DNA of 64,000 bases from JAVVTQ01 sp036653595. Its GTDB lineage: Bacteria; Bacillota; Clostridia; Oscillospirales; Ruminococcaceae. Below, one piece after another: positions 39,930 to 49,435 of this stretch. The notes under the pieces were generated by a model. That model was given only the letters and a program-made list of their open reading frames with translations. It had not been told where the DNA came from and made no database searches. The stretch lies in contig JAVVTQ010000002.1 of NCBI GenBank assembly GCA_036653595.1, positions 1-64,000 of the forward strand, in the 5' to 3' direction. Both the position numbers and the translations under genes were made by a program. Numbering within the stretch: the first letter of the stretch is position 1; the number at the start of each line of letters is the position of its first letter.

Positions 39930-41291
39930 ATGGATTCTGTTCTACTGAAAGACCGTGATTTTCTGCGATGGACGCTGAAATTGTCATTTCCGATAATGAT
40001 CCAGCAGCTTCTGCTCATAAGCGTGAACGCGTTTGACAGCTTTATGATGGGCAGATTCGGCGAGATTGAGATGTCGGCAGTTTCGCAAAGCTCGCAGATT
40101 TTCTTTATATTTTCCGTGATGACATACGGCATCGCGGGCACATGCAGCATTCTTGTCGCCCAGTATCTGGGCAAGAAGGACAGTGAATCGATTAAGACCA
40201 TCGTGGCAATTTCGCTGAGGCTGGGACTTGTCCTCGGACTTGTGGTCGGACTTTGTGTGAACATCTTTTCAGGCTCGGTGCTCAGAATTTTCTCGAACAA
40301 CAAAGAGGTAATCGCCTTTGGCCGGCAGTATTTGTCAATAGCATCATACTCCTATATTCTCTATGGTGTGACAAATGTCCTGTACGGAGTGTTCAAGGGC
40401 ACAGAAAAAGTAAAATATGTCTTTTGGGGAAATGCCGTCTGCTATACGCTCAACATTGCGCTAAACTATGTCTTCATCTTCGGCAAGTTCGGAGTTCCCG
40501 CCCTCGGAGTCCGCGGCGCAGCGCTCGGAACGCTGATAGCGCGCTGTGTTGAATTCATTTTCGTCATATGCATGTTCTCTAAAAAAATTGACTTTAAGCT
40601 TCGCGATATTTTCCGCAAAAACACGCTGCTGCTGCTCGACTTTCTGCGCGTTATGCGCCCGATAATGGGGCACGAGCTGATTTGGGGAATCGGCACCTCC
40701 ATGTCGCAGGTTGTCATGGGTCAGATAAGCCCCATGGCCACAACAGCCTACAATATCACATACATGCTCTATCAGCTGTTCGCCTCAATTTTCAGTGGTC
40801 TGGGCGGGGCGGCGCAGACCATCATAGGCAAGACCATCGGCTCGGGGGACACGGAGCGCGTCAAAAAATCCGCTCGCACACTTTTGATCTATGCAACCAT
40901 TCTGGGGGTTTTTAGCATGTGCAGCGTGCTCTTGCTGAAAACGCCGTTTATCTCGCTGTACAACGTCTCTGCGGAGACGGCACAATATGCCGAAAAAATA
41001 ATGCCAATCATGGCTGTTGCGCTGTTTTTCATGGCTTGGGAGGTCGTGGGGTTGGTGAATATTCTGCGCGGTGGCGGCGACGGAAAGACCGGATTTTTTA
41101 CGGATGTCGTCGTCATGTGGATGATAGCCATCCCGCTCGGTCTGCTCGCGGCGTTTCGCTGGAATCTTTCGCCTGTGCTCATCATTCTGTTTATAAAGAT
41201 AGACATGCCCCTAAAGGCCACCGTGGGGCTTGTGCGTGTGCTTAAGATGAAGTGGATAAAAAACCTGACGAGAGAAAACACCATTTTGTAA
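39930..41291 (+). CDS. MATE-family efflux transporter
   Basis: The protein has 453 residues from the ATG at 39930 (an in-frame ATG at 39921 would leave only one base after the AAAGGCGG site). Twelve hydrophobic helices are visible in two halves, with WTLKLSFPIMIQQLLLISVNAFDSFMMG and the second-half FSGLGGAAQTIIGKTIGSG matching MATE transporters. Members expel drugs or metabolites using Na+ or H+ gradients; the substrate is unknown. The ending LVRVLKMKWIKNLTRE is a soluble tail that is common in clostridial members. It is monocistronic. Confidence 0.92.
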   Translation: MDSVLLKDRDFLRWTLKLSFPIMIQQLLLISVNAFDSFMMGRFGEIEMSAVSQSSQIFFIFSVMTYGIAGTCSILVAQYLGKKDSESIKTIVAISLRLGLVLGLVVGLCVNIFSGSVLRIFSNNKEVIAFGRQYLSIASYSYILYGVTNVLYGVFKGTEKVKYVFWGNAVCYTLNIALNYVFIFGKFGVPALGVRGAALGTLIARCVEFIFVICMFSKKIDFKLRDIFRKNTLLLLDFLRVMRPIMGHELIWGIGTSMSQVVMGQISPMATTAYNITYMLYQLFASIFSGLGGAAQTIIGKTIGSGDTERVKKSARTLLIYATILGVFSMCSVLLLKTPFISLYNVSAETAQYAEKIMPIMAVALFFMAWEVVGLVNILRGGGDGKTGFFTDVVVMWMIAIPLGLLAAFRWNLSPVLIILFIKIDMPLKATVGLVRVLKMKWIKNLTRENTIL

Positions 41292-41630
41292 ATTCTTGAG
41301 GGCAAGTGATTTTATGTTGGGCGGAGCTTTTCCTTTCACTCAAAAAGCCGCCGTCTGCCCTTCTCTTTCGCGGCCGGCTCACGCACCGAAATTTCATTTC
41401 AAAGTGCTGACCCAGCACCGCTAAAGCGTTTGCCGAGCATGGCTGTGCAGACCATCATTGCGGCGAATATGCTGCCTGCGAGTCTGCTTTTTGCTTCTCC
41501 GTTTAAATTGTACGTAAGATTTTCTTCTAGCTTAAGAGAGTTGGCTTTATCATCGCCACCGCATATGTTTTGAAATGGGCGTCTTGCAAACGCCAAAATA
41601 TGCGCCCAAACACACTTTTTTTTGAAATTC
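41292..41630. other. Intergenic between MATE and diguanylate cyclase, no gene seen
   Basis: An open frame of 77 codons on the minus strand (41399-41632) has a TTG start without a ribosome site and no recognisable content. I see no other feature before the terminator. Confidence 0.4.
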
Positions 41631-41680
41631 AAAAGCTAAAGGACCGCCCGATTAATTCGGATGGTCCTTTAGCTTTTTTG
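41631..41680. terminator. Bidirectional terminator between the MATE and diguanylate cyclase genes
   Basis: AAAAGCTAAAGGACC pairs with GGTCCTTTAGCTTTTTT around a 16-base loop. T-runs on both strands serve both convergent genes. Confidence 0.85.
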
Positions 41681-41753
41681 CACTTATCACATTTTGGGCA
41701 CACCGCATATCGCGGCTTCTCTTTTGCATCGCCACTTAAAACAGCATCGGTAC

Positions 41754-44700
41754 TCACATGCTCTCGCATGTTTTTTTTGTGCCATAGAGCAGCACCATTT
41801 CCTTATCATTTGACCATTTTATCGCAAGCGCGTCAACTCTCAGGCGCTTTCTTGTGTCAGTGCTGATAATCTCGAGATTGTCCGTGTCTCCGCGCTTAAT
41901 TCGCTCTATAAGGCATGTCTCACATGGGCCGCTTTGCCCGCCGCGCAGAGTCGTGAAGCAAAGTGCGCCGGGTTTTACTTGTGGGAACAGCTCCTGCATT
42001 CTCTTGTTTGAATATTCGAGCGAGTGTGTATTTGGATTTACCACACAAACATAGTCAGGAAGCACATCAAGAATTTGCAGCCTTGTATGCAGGTTTTCGA
42101 GCACCCTGTCCTCCGCTTTTTTCTTGAACAAAAAGACGCTCAAAACCTTTGACAGGTACGACAGCTTTTCGATTTCCTCAGATGTCCAAACCCGATGATC
42201 TTTGCACTCGTCAAAGCCTATATATCCGCACGTCATTTCATCATTTAGTATTGTGACCTTTAATGTGGACAAAACGCCTCTTGCCTCTAAAATATGCCTC
42301 AAATATGGGGGCAGCTCTCCGACATCGTTGCAGTACAGCATACCATCCTTGTCAAAGCAGTCCATTATTGAGTCGGAATTTTCTGTGAGCTTCAGATTCT
42401 GCAATTCACTCATTTTGGCGGGAATTCCCTCATTGCACCATTCGTACACATTGCTTGTCGTGTGTTCGCTTTCGTCGTTTTCGAAAATGGCGACTCTGCT
42501 CACGTGATATCTCTTGCCTATTGCGGCGAGCGCCATGCCTATGCTGATGTTGAAGTCCTTTGAGGTATAGAGAAGCTCAAAAATCTGCGCCTCGATATTT
42601 TGAGATACCTTGAGATTTTGCAGCTCCTCGTCATTTGTTCTCGCAATATCAATCGGATAGCTTTCTTCCTCCTCCGCCCTATACAGAACTACCTGGTCTT
42701 TTCCGCCTTGCTTTGCCTGATAGAGCGCGGCGTCGGCTTTTCGATAGAGAGTCTCAAAGGATTCACGATTTTCTTCAATCATGATAATTCCAATGCTGCA
42801 ACTTATTTGGTATTTCTCTTTTTCGCCCTCATACGTTTGCCGAAATGCGCCCGATATCTCCGTGGCTTTTTTGAGAACGCTGCTTGTATCGGGAACATTC
42901 TTCATCAGAACCGCAAATTCATCGCCGCCCATGCGCCCCACTATATCATTGTTTCTGAAAGCCGCTTTGAGCTTTGCGCAGGCTTCGATGAGAACCAAAT
43001 CGCCGAACGCATGCCCGAGAGTGTCGTTGACGCCCTTGAAATTGTCGATATCGAGAACCAGCAAAGCATGAAGTCCATTAGGATAGTCGTTTAGGACTTT
43101 TTGAGAAAGCGTGGTCATGGCTACTTTATTGTACAGGCCGGTCATCGAATCGGTCTGCACCCTGTTTTTCAGAAGCTCTGACTGTTTTTTAATATCATCT
43201 ATGTCCGACATAAAGCCCACCAGACGCGCAGGCGCGCCCGACTCGTCTAAGCTTATGCTCAAATCAATCCTGGCCCAGATATATGTGTCGTCTCCTCTGC
43301 GAAGCCTTGCCTCATAGCTTGCTTTTTTGTCCTTCATGAGTTTTTCCATTTTGGTTTTTGCCAAGATGCGGTCATCGGGATAGAAAAAGTACTCGGTCAC
43401 AGCGTCCACGAACTCGGCAAAAGGCAGTGACGAAAATACGCGTGTGTCAGCCATAAGCTTTTGCGAGCTTACGCCGAATATGCGCTCTGCGTTTTCAAAA
43501 TGCGTGTACATCTGCTTTTTTAAATCAACCTCAAACAATGTGCCACTGGATGCGTTGATTGCAACCGAGAAGCGCTTTTCGCTCATCCTCAGCTCCTGCT
43601 CCTGCTGCTTAACAAGCGTGATATCCGTCAGAATGCTGTTATTTTGCAATCCGTCCATGCCGTCAACTAAGTATCCGTTGTCCATAATCCATAGGATGGG
43701 CCCATCCTTCTTTCGAATTCTGTATGGAATGCGGTAGGTTTTTCCAACTGAAATCTGCTTCTGGTGACTTTCGAATGCGTCTTGCCTGTCCTCCTCAAGC
43801 AGAAGGTCGATATAGCGGCCTCCGTGCAACTTATTTATATCGTCGAGCGTGTAGCCCGTCATCTTCGTAAACCCGGTGCTTACGTATGTAGCCAAGGACT
43901 CCTCGGCTGTTTTGGCATATGTCACCACGACCATTCCACCGTTTATATTGTCGAGCAGCGATTGATATTTTTGATTTGCGCTCACAATCCTTCTATTGTG
44001 ATTTTTCACTCCATTTATATAATAAATGAACAGCAGGCTTCCCGCCAACACCAGTCCCATTATCAGCTTCAGCACAATTTTATTTGTGGTTTTTTCCTGT
44101 TCGAGCATCAGCTCATCGGAGGCAATGCTGAAAGTGTACCAATCATTCACCGTCGATGGAGCAAAGCTGACAAATCTCCGCGCGCCGCCATACGAGAATT
44201 CGAAGCACTTGCTCGCGCCTTTTTCTATGGCTGTCTTAATCTCCGCCATAGAGATATCGTAAAGCTCGGTCTTTTCGAAGAACAAAAACAGATTATCCTC
44301 ATCAGACAGCTTGTCGGCATGTTCGCTGGAGAGAATTATGTTCCCGCCGGGATCGACAATAAAGCCATAGCCCTTGCTGTAATAGTTGAAATCAAGCAGA
44401 TGCACTCCGGCTGTCTGCGACGGATAGACGCCGAAGAGTACGCCGATAATTGTTTCGCTTTTCTTTATTGGAACGGCTATGATGAGACTTTTTTCCCCGT
44501 TTAACTCGGTCAACATGGGCTTGCCGGCGTCTGTTTCTCCGCGCATGGTTTTTTGAAAATAATCGCGCCCTGAGACATCGCGTGAAATCCCGTCACTCGA
44601 GTAGCTTATGCCGCTTGAATTGCAGACAACCATCTTCGAAAAGCCGACGCCATACACAGCATTCTGCAATATTTCCATTATGTCCTGCTTTGTCAGGTTT

Positions 44701-44927
44701 TGCATTTCCTTGAGGTTATTTGCCAGAATATTCATCGTCTTGACGTTAAAAGAAATGCGATCCAAAAACACCTTGTTGTAGTCCATGGAAACCTCGGAGA
44801 GTGTGCGGTATGTTTCCTTGACCAAGTCATCCTGCAGCTGAAAAGTGAACTCCCATATCGTCCACACTGAGATAACGAGAATCACCAAAATGCATATAAT
44901 TTTAAACATATAGTTTTTAATTTTCAT
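41754..44927 (-). CDS. Multidomain diguanylate cyclase with dCache, PAS, GGDEF, GAF and C-terminal PAS-like domains
   Basis: From the ATG at 44927 (GGAG ten bases upstream) the protein has 1057 residues. Two helices (about 9-29 and 285-304) enclose an outer dCache-type sensor (30-284). Two PAS domains follow (about 320-440 and 450-580), then a GGDEF domain with an intact RMGGDEF at 665-671 and an RNND inhibitory I-site five residues before GGDEF, so it should make cyclic di-GMP and be feedback-inhibited. Then comes a GAF-like domain (about 775-940) and a final PAS-like domain with a GPCETC motif (about 1000-1005). A GGDEF domain in the middle is unusual. No EAL or HD-GYP domain is present. 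It has its own promoter. Confidence 0.85.
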   Translation of the reverse strand: MKIKNYMFKIICILVILVISVWTIWEFTFQLQDDLVKETYRTLSEVSMDYNKVFLDRISFNVKTMNILANNLKEMQNLTKQDIMEILQNAVYGVGFSKMVVCNSSGISYSSDGISRDVSGRDYFQKTMRGETDAGKPMLTELNGEKSLIIAVPIKKSETIIGVLFGVYPSQTAGVHLLDFNYYSKGYGFIVDPGGNIILSSEHADKLSDEDNLFLFFEKTELYDISMAEIKTAIEKGASKCFEFSYGGARRFVSFAPSTVNDWYTFSIASDELMLEQEKTTNKIVLKLIMGLVLAGSLLFIYYINGVKNHNRRIVSANQKYQSLLDNINGGMVVVTYAKTAEESLATYVSTGFTKMTGYTLDDINKLHGGRYIDLLLEEDRQDAFESHQKQISVGKTYRIPYRIRKKDGPILWIMDNGYLVDGMDGLQNNSILTDITLVKQQEQELRMSEKRFSVAINASSGTLFEVDLKKQMYTHFENAERIFGVSSQKLMADTRVFSSLPFAEFVDAVTEYFFYPDDRILAKTKMEKLMKDKKASYEARLRRGDDTYIWARIDLSISLDESGAPARLVGFMSDIDDIKKQSELLKNRVQTDSMTGLYNKVAMTTLSQKVLNDYPNGLHALLVLDIDNFKGVNDTLGHAFGDLVLIEACAKLKAAFRNNDIVGRMGGDEFAVLMKNVPDTSSVLKKATEISGAFRQTYEGEKEKYQISCSIGIIMIEENRESFETLYRKADAALYQAKQGGKDQVVLYRAEEEESYPIDIARTNDEELQNLKVSQNIEAQIFELLYTSKDFNISIGMALAAIGKRYHVSRVAIFENDESEHTTSNVYEWCNEGIPAKMSELQNLKLTENSDSIMDCFDKDGMLYCNDVGELPPYLRHILEARGVLSTLKVTILNDEMTCGYIGFDECKDHRVWTSEEIEKLSYLSKVLSVFLFKKKAEDRVLENLHTRLQILDVLPDYVCVVNPNTHSLEYSNKRMQELFPQVKPGALCFTTLRGGQSGPCETCLIERIKRGDTDNLEIISTDTRKRLRVDALAIKWSNDKEMVLLYGTKKTCESM

Positions 44928-44959
44928 CAATGGCACTCTCCACTTTTTCAACTACGATA

Positions 44960-44988
44960 ATCTTATTATGGCGCGCACATATTGTCAA
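44960..44988 (-). promoter_or_regulatory. Promoter of the diguanylate cyclase gene
   Basis: On the minus strand, consensus TTGACA (44983-44988), 17 bases and TAAGAT (44960-44965) lie about 33 bases before the ATG. Confidence 0.8.
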
Positions 44989-45166
44989 CTTTTGAGGGAT
45001 ACCGCACACCTTTTCTCACTGTTTCGCTGATGTTTGATTTGTGAGTTATATTCAGACCGCCCGCCGAGAAAATGACATTTGAAGCATTTTCGGTGTTTAA
45101 GTCCGCGGCTTTCGCTTTGATGAGCCACAGTGAATTACACAGCTGTCTATGCGACGCATAAAGTCA

Positions 45167-45203
45167 AAAACGCCCGTTCGAGCAATACTCGAACGGGCGT
45201 TTT
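45167..45203. terminator. Terminator after the YhgE-like gene
   Basis: CGCCCGTTCGAG (45171-45182) pairs perfectly with CTCGAACGGGCG (45188-45199), flanked by A- and T-runs on both sides. It lies 13 bases after the YhgE-like gene stop (minus strand). Confidence 0.85.
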
Positions 45204-45216
45204 ACTGCTGTTTATT

Positions 45217-47196
45217 CTAAAACAAATTCTTGATGCGATCCCACAGGGACAGCGCTGCCGCTTCCGGCAAAGCCTCTGCGACAACCACCGGCTTGTCGAT
45301 GGAGGCTGTCATCATCACAAACTGAACCGAATTGACACTTGTGTTTTTGGGTGAAACGAACGATACTGTTTTGAAATCTCCGCCCATTAAATCGCCCATG
45401 AGGTCGGAGCTGTTCTCGAGCTTGGAGAACTGCGATGTGCCGTTGTGCAGCTGCTTGACACCGTCATAAAGCTGTGCAACGCCTTTTTTATAGCTCTCAA
45501 GTCCACTTGTCAGCTGGTTTGTGCCGCCGGACAATTTGTCCACTCCCCCGGTGTATTGCACTATCCCACTGTAAAATTGCGCCAATCCGTCAATCTGAGC
45601 TTTGACTCCTGCAAGCTGCTTCCAGCCGGGATCGCTGCTCATTGTTTCCACGACCATCGCGGTGAGAAATTCCTTTTCCTTAGCCGCTCTGTCCGCCGCC
45701 AAAAGACCTGCTGCCGCGTTGACCTCTCCTGCTGCTTGCATCGCAGCACCAGCCTGTGCCAGCGCAGTTTGCAAGTCGGAGGGAGAGCCTCCGGCAACCA
45801 AGTCGCACGCAACTGTTATGATTGCCGCACATGTAGCCGCATCGGGCAGCGCCGTGCCTTTTTGCAGTCCTGCAACAAGGCTCTTGTATAATAAATCGAC
45901 TGTCGTTGCCTGTTGTGCAGCCGCAGCTCCCAGCACCGTTGAAACAGACGTTACTTTAAGCGGGTCGCCTCCGGCAGCCGCAATTTCCTGCATTGCCATA
46001 CCCACCTTGCCCGCTTGAGCAAGCTTTCCGAGGGCTACTCGTACAGCATCGGAAGTCTTTGGGTTTGTGGCCAGCTCTGCGTTTGCCAATACCAACGCTG
46101 TCGTGAGGTCGTCGTCTCCAATCGAGCCTATTTGCTGCTTTAAGCCTGCTCTTGCCTGTGTGCGCATGGCGTCCGTAACATCGAGAAGCCCTGCGAAAAC
46201 AGCTGTGTAATTTGCAAGCGTCAGCGCCGGTATGTTTGGTTTACCCTGTGCTGTAAGCTGTGCATTGAGCTGCGCGGTGATTTCGCTTAGCATTCCATTG
46301 ACAAGCTGCTCTGCACCCTTGACAATCGAAGAGCTGTTTTTGCTCAGCGCGCTCAGGCCGTTGCCTATGTCCGCGGCCCCGTCTTTGAGACTTCCGATGC
46401 CTGAATTAAGCTGGCTTGCGCCGTCAACCAGGCTTTTTGTGCCGACATTCAAGTCCTTGAAAGCCTTTCCCAGGCCCCCTAGACTTCCGTCGCCGCTCAA
46501 CAGGGCATTAAAATCAAAGGACATATTCATGGAGACTCCGTTAAACGATATCCCCGACATCTCGAAGTCGGTGACGTCGGCCGTCACCTCCAGTGTCTGC
46601 TCTGTTCCCGGAAGCAGCACAAAAGCCAGCTGCTTGTTGGCACCGGCATTGGCAATTGTTGCGTCCTTTGCCACTATATTTTTGCATTTCTCGGCATTGA
46701 GCACAACGCCGACCTGCATGGCATAGTGTTCAAAAAATGTCTTGTCAACCGCCTTGTTCTGCATTATTTTGATGACAATGCGCAAAGCGCCGCTTTTACC
46801 GCCGAGATTTTGCGACGTCATTTCATTTCCGTTTAAGAAATATCTGACACTTATATCCCAGGGAATTGTCGTCTTTGCCATCTTTCCCTGATAGCTTAGC
46901 TTTCCCGCGGAAGCCTTGACGGTGACGGCGTCTCCGCTTTTTGTGGAGATAGCCCCGGCAGTGAGATCTGTTACTTTTTCATAATTCCCGTAATCGGTGA
47001 TTGTGCCCGGGGCTAAAAGCTCAAAGCTGTTGACAACAAATATCTCTTTTACCCTGCCGTCCTGGCTCATGTTGGCGTAGACTACCTCATCTTTTGGCGC
47101 GGACTGTGCCGCAAAGGAGGTCGGCACGATGACGAGACTCATTGAGACGACGGCAAGAAGCGCGATGATTCTTTTAAAATCAAACTTCTTTTTCAT
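45217..47196 (-). CDS. Secreted YhgE/Pip-like protein with LxxG heptad repeats
   Basis: This 659-residue protein has a signal peptide (about 1-29, ending SFAAQS). An outer beta-rich domain (30-230) follows. Two long runs of heptads with Leu and Gly at fixed places (about 245-300 and 545-620: QLNSGIGSLKDGA, QLTSGLESYKKG and similar) are the mark of YhgE/Pip-related helical-bundle proteins. An Ala-rich helical region lies between them. No membrane helix is seen behind the signal sequence, so it may be secreted or held by its partner. It starts two bases after the RND permease stop and should act with it, by analogy with Pip/MmpL-linked partners. Its exact role is unknown. Confidence 0.75.
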   Translation of the reverse strand: MKKKFDFKRIIALLAVVSMSLVIVPTSFAAQSAPKDEVVYANMSQDGRVKEIFVVNSFELLAPGTITDYGNYEKVTDLTAGAISTKSGDAVTVKASAGKLSYQGKMAKTTIPWDISVRYFLNGNEMTSQNLGGKSGALRIVIKIMQNKAVDKTFFEHYAMQVGVVLNAEKCKNIVAKDATIANAGANKQLAFVLLPGTEQTLEVTADVTDFEMSGISFNGVSMNMSFDFNALLSGDGSLGGLGKAFKDLNVGTKSLVDGASQLNSGIGSLKDGAADIGNGLSALSKNSSSIVKGAEQLVNGMLSEITAQLNAQLTAQGKPNIPALTLANYTAVFAGLLDVTDAMRTQARAGLKQQIGSIGDDDLTTALVLANAELATNPKTSDAVRVALGKLAQAGKVGMAMQEIAAAGGDPLKVTSVSTVLGAAAAQQATTVDLLYKSLVAGLQKGTALPDAATCAAIITVACDLVAGGSPSDLQTALAQAGAAMQAAGEVNAAAGLLAADRAAKEKEFLTAMVVETMSSDPGWKQLAGVKAQIDGLAQFYSGIVQYTGGVDKLSGGTNQLTSGLESYKKGVAQLYDGVKQLHNGTSQFSKLENSSDLMGDLMGGDFKTVSFVSPKNTSVNSVQFVMMTASIDKPVVVAEALPEAAALSLWDRIKNLF

Positions 47197-47198
47197 TT

Positions 47199-49289
47199 TT
47201 ATATCTCCTTTCCTGCCTCGGCAGGCTTTGTTTCGTTTTTTATGAAGTGCAGACCTATCGAGGTTTTTGTGATGATTTTATCAAAGAGCAGCAGCAGTGC
47301 CGGCAGGAAGAACAGCACCATAAACGCCGATATAAGCGCGCCGCGTCCGAGTATAATTCCGAGCTGGCTTATGACACCGTTTGTCGATATAAGTCCCAGC
47401 ACCATGCCCGCGATAAAGAGAATGCTGACCGGTGTTATAATTGATGCCGCCGTCTCCTCCACAGTCCTGTGAATGGATGTGAGCTTTCCGTGAGCGACTC
47501 GGTTATCTATATAGTGCTTTGCAAATAAAATTCCATAGTCAACCGTCGCGCCGAGCTGAACAGCGCTGACTATTTGATATCCGATGAAGTTGAGGCTGTC
47601 ACCCATGAAGTAGGGCAATCCCAGATTGAGCCAGATGGCGCCCTCAATTGTGAGTATGAGTATAATTGGCAGGGATATGCTCTTAAACGCGACTATAAGC
47701 ACCAGCCCGATTGCCACAATCGCAGAAACCGTGACAAGCATGTTATCGCCGGTTATTGTCTCCTTTAGGTCATAGTTTACAACATTATTTCCAATCAGAT
47801 GATATGCGGTATTGTAGTATTTTGCAGCAACTGCGCGCACCTCATCGACGACTCGAAAGGCCGCTTCGCCCTCGTCTTCTGTGTCGGCGTATAAAATCAG
47901 CCTGCTAAAGCCGCCTCCGCTAAACGACGACTGCTGTTCAGGCGTGAGAAATTCCTCGGGTATCTCAACGCCGACCATGTTTGTGAACGCGGTCACGGAG
48001 CTTATGAGCGGGATTTGCGCCAAATCGTCGGCCAGCGCCTTTTCGCTGACAAGGTCCCCCGACGGCACCATCAGAATCATTTGCTGTCCGCCGCCGAAAA
48101 CATCCTCAATTTCCTTTTTTTCAATCGCGACAGCTGTTTCCGGACCGTTCATGCTCGATGAACCGTATATGAATTCGTTTTTCGCCTGTGCTTTGAAGCT
48201 CGGCACAATAAGCAGCGCTATGAATAGGGAAAGAGGTATGCAAACTCTTGTGATAAAGCGGCCCAATCCGCGAAAGGACGGCATGAGATTGCGGTGCCTT
48301 GTCTTATCCATAATTTTTGCGGCATATATCGCGACCACCGGGAGCAGCACCATAACCGTGACAAAGCTCAAAAACACGCCCTTTGCCAGCACAACTCCCA
48401 TATCCGCGCCTATTCTAAACTTCATAAGCACGAGTGCAATGAAGCCGAAGAATGTGGTGAGCATACTCGAGGAAATTGCTGTTGAAGAGTCGATAATTGC
48501 AAGGCGCATCGCCTCCTCGACGCTTGTGGTTTTCTCTCTGTACGAGGCAAAGCTGTGCAGCAAAAACACCGCATAGTCGATGGACACCGCCAACTGCAAA
48601 ATGGCGCTGGTGGCCTGTGTTACATAAGAAATTTCGCCTAAAAATACATTGGTGCCCTCGTTTATCAATATCGCCACACCGATTGTGATGAGAAACAGCA
48701 CCGGCTCAAACCAAGAGCTTGTCGTCAAAAGGAGAATGATGAAGACAAGCGGGACGGCAAACGCCATTATCTTTGTCATCTCGCCCATCGTCACGTTTTG
48801 GACATATGCAAAGTTGGCGCCCTCTCCGGAAAGCTTGCACCCATCTCCGACAATAGCCTTTATCTCGTTTGTGATGCGAACCGTCTCGTCCTGGTCGATG
48901 GAGAGCATCATAAGAGCGTCGCCGTCTTTGTAAAAGCCCTCGACCATCGATTTGTCCTGAAATTCCAGCGGCACCTCAATGTCGGCCACATCGTCCAGCC
49001 ACATCGCGCTGCTGACGCCCTCAATCTCCAAAAACTGCTGCTTCATGAGCTTGGCTTTTGGAAGTGCAATATCAGGGATAAACACATTTAGGTTTGGAAT
49101 TCCCTCGGAAAAACTCTCGTTCATGACACGCATTGCCTTTGTGGACGGGGAATCCTCACTCAAATAATCCGACAGATTATAGTTGATGTTTGTGGCGGTC
49201 ATCCCCAGCACACTGAGGACTATTGAAACCAAAACAATTATTATAACCGCTTTCTTGTGATTCAAAATTAAATCCGCCAGCTTATGCAT
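47199..49289 (-). CDS. MMPL-type RND exporter
   Basis: This 696-residue membrane protein has twelve helices in two similar halves and two large outer loops (about 45-170 and 385-510). Helix 4 carries the QLAVSIDYAVFLLHSF motif with the proton-relay Asp, repeated in the second half as QLGATVDYGILFAKHY. This is the MMPL/SSD-like branch of the RND family, which exports lipids, siderophores or hydrophobic toxins using the proton gradient. It forms an operon with the YhgE-like gene and is divergent from a TetR regulator. The substrate is unknown. Confidence 0.9.
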   Translation of the reverse strand: MHKLADLILNHKKAVIIIVLVSIVLSVLGMTATNINYNLSDYLSEDSPSTKAMRVMNESFSEGIPNLNVFIPDIALPKAKLMKQQFLEIEGVSSAMWLDDVADIEVPLEFQDKSMVEGFYKDGDALMMLSIDQDETVRITNEIKAIVGDGCKLSGEGANFAYVQNVTMGEMTKIMAFAVPLVFIILLLTTSSWFEPVLFLITIGVAILINEGTNVFLGEISYVTQATSAILQLAVSIDYAVFLLHSFASYREKTTSVEEAMRLAIIDSSTAISSSMLTTFFGFIALVLMKFRIGADMGVVLAKGVFLSFVTVMVLLPVVAIYAAKIMDKTRHRNLMPSFRGLGRFITRVCIPLSLFIALLIVPSFKAQAKNEFIYGSSSMNGPETAVAIEKKEIEDVFGGGQQMILMVPSGDLVSEKALADDLAQIPLISSVTAFTNMVGVEIPEEFLTPEQQSSFSGGGFSRLILYADTEDEGEAAFRVVDEVRAVAAKYYNTAYHLIGNNVVNYDLKETITGDNMLVTVSAIVAIGLVLIVAFKSISLPIILILTIEGAIWLNLGLPYFMGDSLNFIGYQIVSAVQLGATVDYGILFAKHYIDNRVAHGKLTSIHRTVEETAASIITPVSILFIAGMVLGLISTNGVISQLGIILGRGALISAFMVLFFLPALLLLFDKIITKTSIGLHFIKNETKPAEAGKEI

Positions 49290-49331
49290 CGCTTCACCCT
49301 GTTTCTTTACAAATGTTGATTTATTACCACG

Positions 49332-49371
49332 TGCTCATTATAATGAATATATAGGTATTTTTCAATGAGCA
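49332..49371 (-). promoter_or_regulatory. Promoter of the RND exporter operon, flanked by an inverted repeat
   Basis: On the minus strand TTGAAA (49360-49365), 17 bases and TATAAT (49337-49342) form a strong promoter. TGCTCATT (49332-49339) and AATGAGCA (49364-49371) are a perfect inverted pair, and its arms cover the edges of both boxes. Confidence 0.75.
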
Positions 49372-49383
49372 TTGAAAGGAAGT

Positions 49384-49401
49384 TTGTTCAAAACTGGACA
49401 A
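49384..49401. promoter_or_regulatory. Candidate TetR operator
   Basis: The 18-base imperfect palindrome reads TTGTTCA-AAAC-TGGACAA (one mismatch in seven pairs), 35 bases before the TetR start. Its size and symmetry fit a TetR-family site; it may control both divergent units. Confidence 0.5.
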
Positions 49402-49435
49402 TATCGTCAAATATGTTTAAAAAAGGTGAAAAATT

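Noticed and set aside
41399..41632. 77-codon minus-strand open frame between the MATE and diguanylate cyclase genes
   Set aside because: TTG start without a ribosome site, overlaps the terminator, no recognisable content.
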